Positions 1 to 6,208 of a stretch of DNA of 6,482 nt are shown here, piece by piece. The notes beneath the pieces were generated by a model, which had not been told where the DNA came from, ran no database searches, and worked only from the letters and a program-made list of their open reading frames with translations. The DNA lies in contig JAITPP010000230.1 of the NCBI GenBank assembly GCA_031289385.1, positions 1 to 6,482 on the forward strand, in the 5' to 3' direction. A program made the position numbers and the translations under genes. This DNA comes from Prevotellaceae bacterium (GTDB taxonomy: Bacteria; Bacteroidota; Bacteroidia; Bacteroidales; UBA932). Position 1 is the first letter of the stretch. Every line of letters begins with the position of its first letter.

Positions 1-1670
1 TGATTTTTGCTGTAAAATACTGATGGTCCCGACGTTATTTGCGTGCTGTCGTTCCACAAAATTGGCGTGTGATACATGTAGGTTGTAGAATCTACCGAAT
101 GATAAATCAGCGAATCGCATAACGCCTGAAAATCAGACTTAAATATTTTTACATTATGATATGCAAAAACATTTCTGACGGTTGTGTCGCTTATTATCAC
201 ATTTTTTGATACTGTGTCTTGTGTTGATTGCGGTATTGAATCCATTTGCGAAGGATTTTGCAATTTTACATTTCTCGTGATATTTTTTGATGTTGTATTT
301 TGCAAAATATTTTTTGTCGCCGTGTCTTGTATTGTGATGTTTTTCGATACGGTATCAGGCAAAGCAATACTTTGTGTTGTAGTATCTTGCAAAATATTTT
401 TTGATATTGTATCTTGTAAAATATTTTTTGTCGCCGTGTCTTGTATTATGATATTTTGCAAAATAGTATCATTCAAAATTGTATTTTTTGATATTGTATC
501 TTGTAAAATATTTTGTATTGTTGTATCTTGTATTATAACATTTTGCAATGTTGTATCATTCAAATTTGTGTTTTTTGATATTGTATCTTGTTCAAATATA
601 TTTTTATTTACAGTATCTTTTACAGATATTTGAGTGGTGGCGGTATCTTTTATTTGTATTATTTTGCAGGTGTCGCAATCTTTTTTTATTTGTACTTTTT
701 GAAACAGCGAACATATTGTATCGGCAATCAGATATGTTGTATCGCTCAACTGTTCAGGCGTTTTAGCAACGGTGTAATAAAGAGCAGCAGGATTTTCGGT
801 TATTATAACCGTTTCGTAATTATCGTTAATCAGGGCTTTGTCGCCAAAAATTATTATGTTTTGTGTGGTGTCAATCATTTGAACGTCTCTAAACAATTCG
901 GCATTTTTTGTTTTGTCGTCGAAGCAAACCGAATCTGCCCAAATTTCTTGCGTTGCCGATTGCACATAAGTGTTGTTCGAAAACGATATTTGATTTTCGT
1001 TTGGTTTATACCATCCGTAATCGCTCAAAATAAGATTATTGCCGTTCCATGCTTTTGTGTTTCCTATGAAGGTTGTAATGTCGTTGTGGGTATCGTACAG
1101 CATTGTGTCGCAAACAAGAATTATCGAGTCGTTTTTCATTGCAACATCGTTTATAAAAGTAAATACGCCTGTGTTTCCGTCAAAAATTCCGTTTATGCTT
1201 TCTATCGTATCGCGTGCTCGTGCAAGAGTTCCGCCTTGTGAGTATGTTCCTATATTTTGGTCGATATTATAATCTACAAATTGTGTTTTGAGCGTGGCGT
1301 TTCGTTCGCTGTCGTACATTTTCACAAGCCGTCCCCGCACTTTGGCGAAAATTCCATCGTAAAATATTTTTTCGCTGAGCAAAACTGTGGTTTGATGTGT
1401 AACAACAACGTTTCCGAAAAATTCGATAGTGTCGCTCGGATAATAGTGATATGCGCTGTCGCAGGTTATTGTTGCGCCGTTTGTTTTATGAGTATAAATT
1501 ACGTTTCCTTCGTGTTTGTGAACTTGTCGTCCGTTGAGATACGAAGGGTACGCAGGACGCATAAAATCTGCCTGAAAGCCGAGATGTATGGTGTTCGGAT
1601 TGTCATTATCTTCCTGAGCGTAAGCAATAAGCGGAAAAATAAGCAGTGCAAGCAATAAACGTAATTTCAT
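1..1670 (-). CDS. OstA-like (LptA/LptD N-terminal fold) periplasmic protein with a large internal repeat, 3' end missing
   Basis: By reverse-complement translation the frame is open from ATG at 1670 to the left edge, 556 full codons without a stop, so the gene continues outside the window. Residues 1-18 form a signal peptide (basic start, Leu-rich core, A-Y-A before Q19). Residues about 45-320 carry the repeated beta-strand pattern of OstA-like proteins: E54-G-N-V, C70-D-S-A-Y, F85-G-N-V, later F-I-G-N-T and D-S-V-C-F. Residues 337-497 are a D-T repeat array. From R499 the conserved domain resumes (A-Y-H-N-V, C-D-S-L-I-Y, P-I-L-W-N), as in Bacteroidota OstA-like proteins that lack a long array. 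The family is related to LptA, which carries lipopolysaccharide across the periplasm; that role is inferred here. It lies downstream of the SurA-like gene, as in Bacteroides, but after an unusually long 531-bp gap. The leader is A-rich with no Shine-Dalgarno sequence. Confidence 0.87.
   Translation of the reverse strand, partial: MKLRLLLALLIFPLIAYAQEDNDNPNTIHLGFQADFMRPAYPSYLNGRQVHKHEGNVIYTHKTNGATITCDSAYHYYPSDTIEFFGNVVVTHQTTVLLSEKIFYDGIFAKVRGRLVKMYDSERNATLKTQFVDYNIDQNIGTYSQGGTLARARDTIESINGIFDGNTGVFTFINDVAMKNDSIILVCDTMLYDTHNDITTFIGNTKAWNGNNLILSDYGWYKPNENQISFSNNTYVQSATQEIWADSVCFDDKTKNAELFRDVQMIDTTQNIIIFGDKALINDNYETVIITENPAALYYTVAKTPEQLSDTTYLIADTICSLFQKVQIKKDCDTCKIIQIKDTATTQISVKDTVNKNIFEQDTISKNTNLNDTTLQNVIIQDTTIQNILQDTISKNTILNDTILQNIIIQDTATKNILQDTISKNILQDTTTQSIALPDTVSKNITIQDTATKNILQNTTSKNITRNVKLQNPSQMDSIPQSTQDTVSKNVIISDTTVRNVFAYHNVKIFKSDFQALCDSLIYHSVDSTTYMYHTPILWNDSTQITSGPSVFYSKN
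180..662 (-). repeat. In-frame coding minisatellite: 9-10-residue D-T units in the OstA-like protein
   Basis: Units of 27-30 bp encode 9-10 residues of approximate form D-T-[ITAV]-[STL]-[KQ]-N-[ITV]-x-[IL]-[QN], covering residues 337-497. I count 14 D-T sites (first D342, last D495), one degenerate N-T unit, and one D-S-I (D477) in a 27-residue irregular stretch. The spacing between successive D residues is 9 or 10 elsewhere. Longer copies overlay the basic unit: 304-333 and 418-447 are identical over 30 bp (38 codons apart), and 466-503 matches 553-590 with two differences over 38 bp (29 codons apart). All steps keep the reading frame. The array sits between two conserved parts of the OstA-like domain, at what is probably a surface loop. 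Confidence 0.9.
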
Positions 1671-1676
1671 TTTTTT

Positions 1677-1803
1677 CGTATTCAGTAATTTTGTATTTTG
1701 TAATTCGGTATTCAAGTATTCCGTATTCCGTATTCAGTAATCAGTATTCCGTATTCCGTATTCAGTATTTAGTATTCAGTAATTTCGTATTTAGTATTTA
1801 GTA
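1677..1803. repeat. Heptamer short tandem repeat array, (C/T)(A/C)GTATT type
   Basis: On the plus strand the stretch reads as successive 7-mers such as CGTATT-, CAGTAAT, CCGTATT, CAGTATT and TAGTATT, with a few one-base slips, about sixteen units in all. It begins about 7 bp upstream of the OstA-like start codon, so it forms that gene's entire immediate leader. It resembles the short tandemly repeated heptamers known from cyanobacteria in size only; the sequence differs. The unit ends in the same T-A-T-T core as the arrays at 2044-2087 and, inverted, 2161-2192. Confidence 0.8.
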
Positions 1804-1845
1804 GCAAAAAATAAATAATCTGTAAAAGATTGTTTTTCTCAAAGC

Positions 1846-2004
1846 GCAAGCCGTTAGGTTTGCATCGCTCGGTAGAAAAAAGAACCACCCTTCGTATTGC
1901 AAGCCGTAGGTTTGCATCGCTCTGCTTTTGGTTGCAGTCCTAACGGACTGCAATGTTGGCGTGGCGTTTATTGTTTCTACCGAGCGATAATCCCTAACGG
2001 GATT
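1846..2004. repeat. REP-like structured element: four CC-GTTA-GG hairpins and a 15-bp outer inverted repeat
   Basis: Four small hairpins are visible: 1846-1852/1857-1863 (loop GTTA, one G-T pair), 1898-1905/1909-1916 (loop GTA), 1932-1940/1945-1953 (perfect 9 bp, loop TAAC) and 1989-1994/1999-2004 (loop TAAC). A perfect 15-bp inverted repeat, 1864-1878 with 1974-1988, encloses the middle two and abuts the outer two directly. The first two hairpins present CCGTTAGG (second one base shorter) and the last two its reverse complement CCTAACGG, so the halves face each other. 1846-1870 and 1899-1922 are also direct repeats differing by one deleted base. This looks like an interspersed, non-autonomous repeat of the REP/BIME kind; such elements with this core occur, as far as I recall, in Bacteroidota genomes. 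A 71-codon frame across it (1798-2013, minus) is probably not a gene. Confidence 0.75.
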
Positions 2005-2043
2005 TTTTGTCATCTTTTATAATTTGTTTCTTTGTCATCATTT

Positions 2044-2087
2044 CGTATTCCGTAATTTCGTAATTCCGTATTTAGTATTCTGTAATT
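2044..2087. repeat. Second heptamer array, same orientation as the first
   Basis: About six units of the CGTATT/CCGTAATT/TAGTATT type, with some 8-base variants, lie on the far side of the hairpin element from the first array and in the same orientation. The hairpin element is therefore flanked on both sides by the same simple repeat. Confidence 0.7.
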
Positions 2088-2160
2088 TTAATTTCTCTAA
2101 ATTTGACTAACAACTTGTTATTAACAAAGCAAATAATAAATAATAAATTATTTAATTTCC

Positions 2161-2192
2161 GACTAAATACCAACGACTAAATACTAAATACC
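2161..2192. repeat. Short inverted heptamer array next to the SurA-like stop codon
   Basis: CTAAATAC recurs three times within 32 bp. On the minus strand this reads GTATTTAG, the same core as the TAGTATT units at 1677-1803, so the array is in opposite orientation to the other two. It begins 10 bp beyond the SurA-like stop codon. The same CTAAATAC octamer occurs in each 128-bp repeat at the right end of the window (near 6296 and 6423). Confidence 0.6.
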
Positions 2193-2201
2193 ATTTATAA
2201 A

Positions 2202-3560
2202 TTATTTAATCCAATTTTTACTTTCAAATTTACAGTCTTTATAATCGTCATCAATTTTTATATATGTTTCTGCCTGTTTTTTATCAAGCCATTTAATTAA
2301 TTTTTCCATTTGTTTTTGTCCTTCTGCCATTTTTTTTATATCAGAAAAATCATCTTTCAAATTTGCTTTATGAGAGGGAATAATTTCTTTTATTTTTACG
2401 ATTTTATAAACTTCGCGCCCATTTTCATCTATTGATTTAAACGGGTCGGAAACTTGTCCCACTTTCAGTTCTCTGAGAGCAAAATAATTGCTTCCTAATT
2501 GGTCTTTGTCAAAACGCGGAGATAGTGTATATGGATTTGCAACCAATCCGCCGTTCATGCGTGTTTTTTCATCTCTCGAAAAAAACATTGCGGCTTGTTC
2601 AAACGTAATGCTGTCGCTTGTTATCAGGTTTTTTATGCTGTCGAGCCGCGAAAATGCCAATCGTTGATCGCTTGCCGAATATACGGGTTTTAATAATATG
2701 TGCCGTACATTTATCATGTCTTTACCTTGTTTTTCTATCATTTGTATGATATGAAATCCTGATTCGGTTTCTACAATATGCGAAACTTGGGCGGGTTTTA
2801 ATGATAATGCGGCATTTCTGAAAGATACAAGATAGTCGGTTACAGAGCGTATTCCAAGTTCTCCGCCGCGTTTTGCCGATTCGGGGTCTTGCGAATACAA
2901 AATTGCAAGCGTGCTGAATTTTTCACCTTTCATAATTCTTTCGCGCAGTTCGAGCAATCGTTCTTTAACTTCAAAATTGGCATCGGCTGTTGGCGGATAA
3001 ATTGTTATTTGCTGAAACGAATATTGTTCGGGTATTATGGGAACGCTGTCGGCGGGAATTGTTTCGTAAAATCGTTTTGCATCCGACGGCGTTATTTCAA
3101 TTCCTTGCATAATGTGGCTTCTCATTTGCCCAATCAGGTTTTCGTTTTCGGCATGTTCGCTAAGCATTTCTCTGACTTTCGACATTGGTTTTTTTAATTG
3201 TTCTTCTATTGCTTTTTCGCTGCCGAGTTGTGAAATCATCTGATTTATTCGCTCGTCAACTGCCGCTTGTACTGCCGATGGAGTTACAACCAAACTGTCA
3301 ATTTTTGCCTGTGCAATAAGTAATTTGCTTTGCAACATATCTTCGAATACGCGGCAAAATAGGTTTTCTTCGCTTAGTATCCCGTACATTCTACGTTGGG
3401 TTATTTCCATTTCGATGTCCGACAAAAGCACGGCTTCATTACCAATTACGGCAATTACTTTGTCGATAATGTTATTTTCTTTTTTTTCTTGTGCTTGCGA
3501 TGTTGTTGCCAATATTGCTGTCAGTAGCATCATCGTTGCTGTTTTGCGTAGTAATTTCAT
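2202..3560 (-). CDS. SurA-like periplasmic peptidyl-prolyl cis-trans isomerase/chaperone (parvulin type)
   Basis: The 452-residue product has a signal peptide (residues 1-23, S-Q-A before Q24), a SurA N-terminal chaperone domain (about 31-155, starting with the family-like D-K-V-I-A-V-I-G-N-E), two parvulin domains (about 177-277 and 282-393) and a C-terminal helix (about 396-435). This matches E. coli SurA in order and size. Parvulin 2 has the typical V-R-H-I-L-L-K-P opening with H287, then F-F-S-R-D, N-G-G-L and the V-G-Q-V-S-D-P-F strand. Parvulin 1 has S-R/Q-D, G-G-E-L-G and a G-F-H-I-I end, but the opening reads S-F-Q-Q-I where an active-site His would sit, so it may only bind substrate. 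The expected role is chaperoning unfolded outer-membrane proteins through the periplasm. The start lies 7 bp after the upstream lipoprotein gene, implying one transcript and possibly coupled translation. Confidence 0.92.
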   Translation of the reverse strand: MKLLRKTATMMLLTAILATTSQAQEKKENNIIDKVIAVIGNEAVLLSDIEMEITQRRMYGILSEENLFCRVFEDMLQSKLLIAQAKIDSLVVTPSAVQAAVDERINQMISQLGSEKAIEEQLKKPMSKVREMLSEHAENENLIGQMRSHIMQGIEITPSDAKRFYETIPADSVPIIPEQYSFQQITIYPPTADANFEVKERLLELRERIMKGEKFSTLAILYSQDPESAKRGGELGIRSVTDYLVSFRNAALSLKPAQVSHIVETESGFHIIQMIEKQGKDMINVRHILLKPVYSASDQRLAFSRLDSIKNLITSDSITFEQAAMFFSRDEKTRMNGGLVANPYTLSPRFDKDQLGSNYFALRELKVGQVSDPFKSIDENGREVYKIVKIKEIIPSHKANLKDDFSDIKKMAEGQKQMEKLIKWLDKKQAETYIKIDDDYKDCKFESKNWIK

Positions 3561-3567
3561 TGTTTTT

Positions 3568-4422
3568 TTATTTATTATTGTTGATATAAATTTTTACATC
3601 ATCATTGTTGATGGCTGTGTTATATGTTTCTTCTTCCAAGTTTTGTATTAATTCGCGTTTGCGTTTGTTTAATATTATTGTACGAATTTTTTCATTTTCT
3701 TTTTCAATGGGCGATGCAGAGTTTTTTGTCAATATCGAATGTAGTTTTACAAAATAACTGTATGCTGCGTCTTTTGTTTCGTAAAATCTGCGTGTTTGCA
3801 ATGTTTGTTCGAGTTCGCTGGCTGTTATTCCCGGCGGCAACAATCGCAGCAGTTCGTATGTTTCAACCCATTTGCCGTTGAAAGCATCGTATTTTTCGGC
3901 ATACATCATACATAAGTCTTCAACCTGTTTCATATCCGAAGTTTTTTCCGATATACACATTTTTTTAATGTTTTCTGTTTCGGGCATTGCGGTTTGTATT
4001 TTTATATATGTTGCTTTCATCAATGCCGATTGTACAATAAAAAGTCCTTTGGTTTCGTTGTATATTTTTTCAATTTCATCTTGGGTTATAACCGTATCTA
4101 CGTTTTTCGAGATGTGATTTTCAAGCTTGTATCTTAATAAAGTCGAACGATATTCTTCTATTTCGTTTGTCAGATTTTTTTGTTTTTCGTCAAGCAATTC
4201 TTCGGCTTTTTTCATCATAATCTGATTGTACACCCATGCTGTGGTGTAGGTGGATATTGCGCTTGCGCTGTCGGTTTCAATATCGTTTAACCGAAAAGAT
4301 TCCGGCAAATTGCTTAAATATAATTTTTTTCCGTAAGCTTCGGCAAGCAGAGTATCGTTGCTGTTGCTGCTACACGAGCAAATTGCCAACGCTAACATTA
4401 TTATTCCTGCAATTTTATTCAT
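3568..4422 (-). CDS. SurA-N-like periplasmic lipoprotein, no recognisable isomerase domain
   Basis: A 284-residue protein with a short hydrophobic leader and a lipoprotein signal. C17 preceded by I-C-S is the better lipobox; C15 after L-A-I is the alternative. The residues after the cysteine (S-S-N-S-N-D) lack the acidic run that sends Bacteroidota lipoproteins to the cell surface, so it probably faces the periplasm. The body is mainly helical and charged: helices around 60-105 and 113-125, then 160-185, 200-235 and 240-270, similar in layout to the helical chaperone part of SurA/PrsA proteins. I see no parvulin core (no R-H-I-L, no G-G-x-L/I-G). It corresponds by position to the small protein between guaB and the SurA gene in Bacteroides, often named as a peptidyl-prolyl isomerase. 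It is likely a holdase or accessory factor for the adjacent SurA-like protein; the function is inferred from similarity of layout and position only. It lies 32 bp from guaB and 7 bp from the next gene. Confidence 0.8.
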   Translation of the reverse strand: MNKIAGIIMLALAICSCSSNSNDTLLAEAYGKKLYLSNLPESFRLNDIETDSASAISTYTTAWVYNQIMMKKAEELLDEKQKNLTNEIEEYRSTLLRYKLENHISKNVDTVITQDEIEKIYNETKGLFIVQSALMKATYIKIQTAMPETENIKKMCISEKTSDMKQVEDLCMMYAEKYDAFNGKWVETYELLRLLPPGITASELEQTLQTRRFYETKDAAYSYFVKLHSILTKNSASPIEKENEKIRTIILNKRKRELIQNLEEETYNTAINNDDVKIYINNNK

Positions 4423-4454
4423 TTTTCATTTTAATTTAATATTGTAATCATAAA

Positions 4455-5921
4455 TTATCTGCTGTAATTAGGGGCTTCGCGTGTAATTGTAACATCGTGC
4501 GGGTGATTTTCAATTACGCCGGCTGCTGTAATACGAATAAAAGATGCTTTTTGCAAAGTTTTTATGTCGGGAGTTCCGCAATAGCCCATGCCTGCACGCA
4601 ATCCGCCAACAAGTTGATAAATTACTTCTTCCAATTTTCCTTTATACGGAACTTGCGCCACAATTCCTTCGGGAACAAGTTTTTGTATATCAACTTCCAA
4701 ATCTTGAAAATATCTGTCTTTCGAGCCGCTTTGCATTGCTTCGAGCGAGCCCATTCCGCGATATGATTTAAATTTTCGTCCGTTTAATATAATTGTTTCC
4801 CCCGGCGATTCTTCAACGCCTGCAAACAGCGAGCCTGCCATAATAATATCCGCTCCTGCGGCTAATGCTTTCACAATATCGCCCGAATAACGAATTCCGC
4901 CATCGGCAATAACGGGAATTTTGCCTTGCACGGCTTTTGCAACTTCATATATTGCTGTAAGTTGCGGAACGCCAATGCCTGCAATAATTCGTGTGGTGCA
5001 AATTGAGCCGCCGCCTATTCCTACTTTCAAAGCATCTGCTCCTGCGTTCATTAAGTCAATGGCAGCGTCGCCCGTAGCGATGTTTCCTACAATTACGTCA
5101 AGATTTGGAAACGTCTTTTTAACTGTTTTCAGCATATCAATAACGCCTTGCGAATGTCCATGCGCGGTGTCGATTACAACAGCATCTACATCCGCCGAAA
5201 CCAGCGATGCTATTCGTTCGAGCGTATCGCCCGTTACGCCTACGCCCGCAGCCACCCGCAAACGTCCTTTTAAATCTTTACTTGCTTCGGGATTGTCTTT
5301 GATTTTTGTAATGTCTTTGAACGTCAGCAATCCGATAAGTTTATAGTTTTCGTCAACAACGGGAAGTTTTTCTACTTTGTGTTTTTTCAGTATTTCTGTG
5401 GCTTCTTTAAGATTTGTTTTGTGAGTTGTTGTTATCAGATTTTTTGATGTCATAATACTGCTAATCGGGGTGTTCATGTCTTCCAAAAAGCGCAAATCGC
5501 GATTGGTAACAATGCCGATAAGTTTATTGTTTTTATCGACAACAGGAATACCGCCGATTTTAAATTCGTGCATCATTTTCAGGGCATCGCCTACATTAGC
5601 GTTTTTGGCTATTGTAATTGGGTCGTAAATCATTCCGTTTTCGGCGCGTTTTACGTGTTTCACCTGCTCTGTTTGTTTTTCGATACTCATATTTTTATGA
5701 ATAACGCCAATTCCGCCTTTTCGGGCAATTGCAATAGCAAGTTCGGCTTCGGTAACTGTGTCCATAGCCGCAGAAACAATGGGAGTATTAAGTTTGATGT
5801 TTCGCGTAAAATTACTTGAAATATCAACCTGACGCGGAAGAATTTCGGAATGTGCGGGGACTAACAAGACATCGTCAAATGTAAATCCCTCGTCTTTAAT
5901 TCTATCGTTAAGAAATGACAT
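4455..5921 (-). CDS. guaB: IMP dehydrogenase
   Basis: A 488-residue protein of normal bacterial length that oxidises IMP to XMP with NAD+, the committed step of guanine nucleotide synthesis in the cytosol. The catalytic barrel is split by a pair of CBS domains (about 97-150 and 154-207, each ending in an L-I-G-[IL]-[VL]-T motif), which in this family bind ATP/GTP-type regulators. Visible key parts are the substrate region D251-T-A-H-G-H, V278-G-N, the potassium/active-site loop G-I-G-G-G-S-I-C with catalytic C308, D340-G-G-I phosphate binding, Y387-R-G-M-G, the mobile flap with the R403-Y404 catalytic pair, and G-x-M-G-Y-C-G-T near the end. The active-site loop has Gly at 304 where most bacterial enzymes have Pro. 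The ATG follows an A-rich leader (AAAAAAAT) without a Shine-Dalgarno sequence and the N-terminus aligns with family starts. It is probably the first gene of a transcript with the following envelope genes. Confidence 0.98.
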   Translation of the reverse strand: MSFLNDRIKDEGFTFDDVLLVPAHSEILPRQVDISSNFTRNIKLNTPIVSAAMDTVTEAELAIAIARKGGIGVIHKNMSIEKQTEQVKHVKRAENGMIYDPITIAKNANVGDALKMMHEFKIGGIPVVDKNNKLIGIVTNRDLRFLEDMNTPISSIMTSKNLITTTHKTNLKEATEILKKHKVEKLPVVDENYKLIGLLTFKDITKIKDNPEASKDLKGRLRVAAGVGVTGDTLERIASLVSADVDAVVIDTAHGHSQGVIDMLKTVKKTFPNLDVIVGNIATGDAAIDLMNAGADALKVGIGGGSICTTRIIAGIGVPQLTAIYEVAKAVQGKIPVIADGGIRYSGDIVKALAAGADIIMAGSLFAGVEESPGETIILNGRKFKSYRGMGSLEAMQSGSKDRYFQDLEVDIQKLVPEGIVAQVPYKGKLEEVIYQLVGGLRAGMGYCGTPDIKTLQKASFIRITAAGVIENHPHDVTITREAPNYSR

Positions 5922-6026
5922 ATTTTTTTATTTAAAATCGCGGCAAGTTACAAAAAAGTCGGCATATACAGTTATTTTATTGTTTTTTTAGTGAATTTTA
6001 AGGAAAAAAGTATTTTTTGGTGATTG

Positions 6027-6200
6027 TTGATTTGCTTAATTGTTTTCTTTTGTTGATTTGCTTAATTGTTTTTTGTTGATTTGCTTTTTTGTTTTTTGTT
6101 GATTTGCTTTTTTGTTGATTGTTGATTTGCTTAATTGTTTTTTGTTGATTTGTTTTTTGTTGATTTGCTTAATTGTTTTTTGTTGATTTGTTTTTTTTGG
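6027..6200. repeat. TTGATTTG minisatellite, unit about 23 bp
   Basis: The main unit on the plus strand is TTGATTTGCTTAATTG followed by TTTTTTG, 23 bp. Shortened forms of 7, 15 and 16 bp and one extended form of 26 bp are mixed in, giving about nine units in 174 bp. Most length changes are in the T-run or loss of the CTTAATTG middle, as expected from replication slippage. The same TTGATTTG-T-run module recurs at the end of each 128-bp repeat that follows, so the two arrays share a building block. Confidence 0.85.
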
Positions 6201-6208
6201 TAATTTGA

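Larger units (their letters stand above)
1671..2201. other. 531-bp intergenic region made mostly of repeats
   Basis: This gap separates the stop of the SurA-like gene from the start of the OstA-like gene on the minus strand. I see no convincing gene in it. It holds a heptamer array (1677-1803), a hairpin-rich element (1846-2004), a second heptamer array (2044-2087), an AT-rich stretch without clear signals (about 2093-2160), and a short inverted heptamer array (2161-2192). No GC-rich hairpin with a T-run follows the SurA-like gene in the minus-strand direction, and no clear Bacteroidota promoter (TAnnTTTG) precedes the OstA-like gene, so whether transcription reads through is open. Confidence 0.8.

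Noticed and set aside
184..633. Plus-strand frame of 149 codons with V-S-C-K-I-F-F type repeats
   Set aside because: It is the reverse reading of the D-T repeat array in the OstA-like gene. The minus frame has a signal peptide, conserved family motifs on both sides and is open for 556 codons; the plus frame has none of these.
588..1658. Plus-strand frames at 588-1241, 1039-1272 and 1257-1658
   Set aside because: They lie antisense to the conserved part of the OstA-like gene and show no recognisable domain; their composition (rich in F, C, V) is that of an antisense shadow.
1989..2010. Possible intrinsic terminator on the plus strand (6-bp stem, TAAC loop, T-run)
   Set aside because: There is no plus-strand gene to terminate, the stem is short, and it is one of four similar hairpins in the repeat element, so the T-run is probably incidental.
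1798..2013. Minus-strand frame of 71 codons
   Set aside because: It coincides with the hairpin-rich repeat element, and its sequence is explained by the inverted repeats. Frames of this kind in dispersed repeats are usually spurious.
2111..2127. Short palindrome TTGTTA-T-TAACAA after the SurA-like gene as a terminator
   Set aside because: The stem is only 6 bp, AT-rich and lacks a following T-run on the minus strand; such palindromes are expected by chance in AT-rich DNA.
4921..5346. Plus-strand frame of 141 codons within guaB
   Set aside because: Antisense to a fully conserved part of IMP dehydrogenase; no start context or family similarity.
5922..5975. guaB promoter resembling the Bacteroidota TAnnTTTG type (TAACTTG on the minus strand at 5944-5950)
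   Set aside because: The -7 match is incomplete and no TTG motif sits at the proper distance upstream, so it cannot be called from sequence alone.
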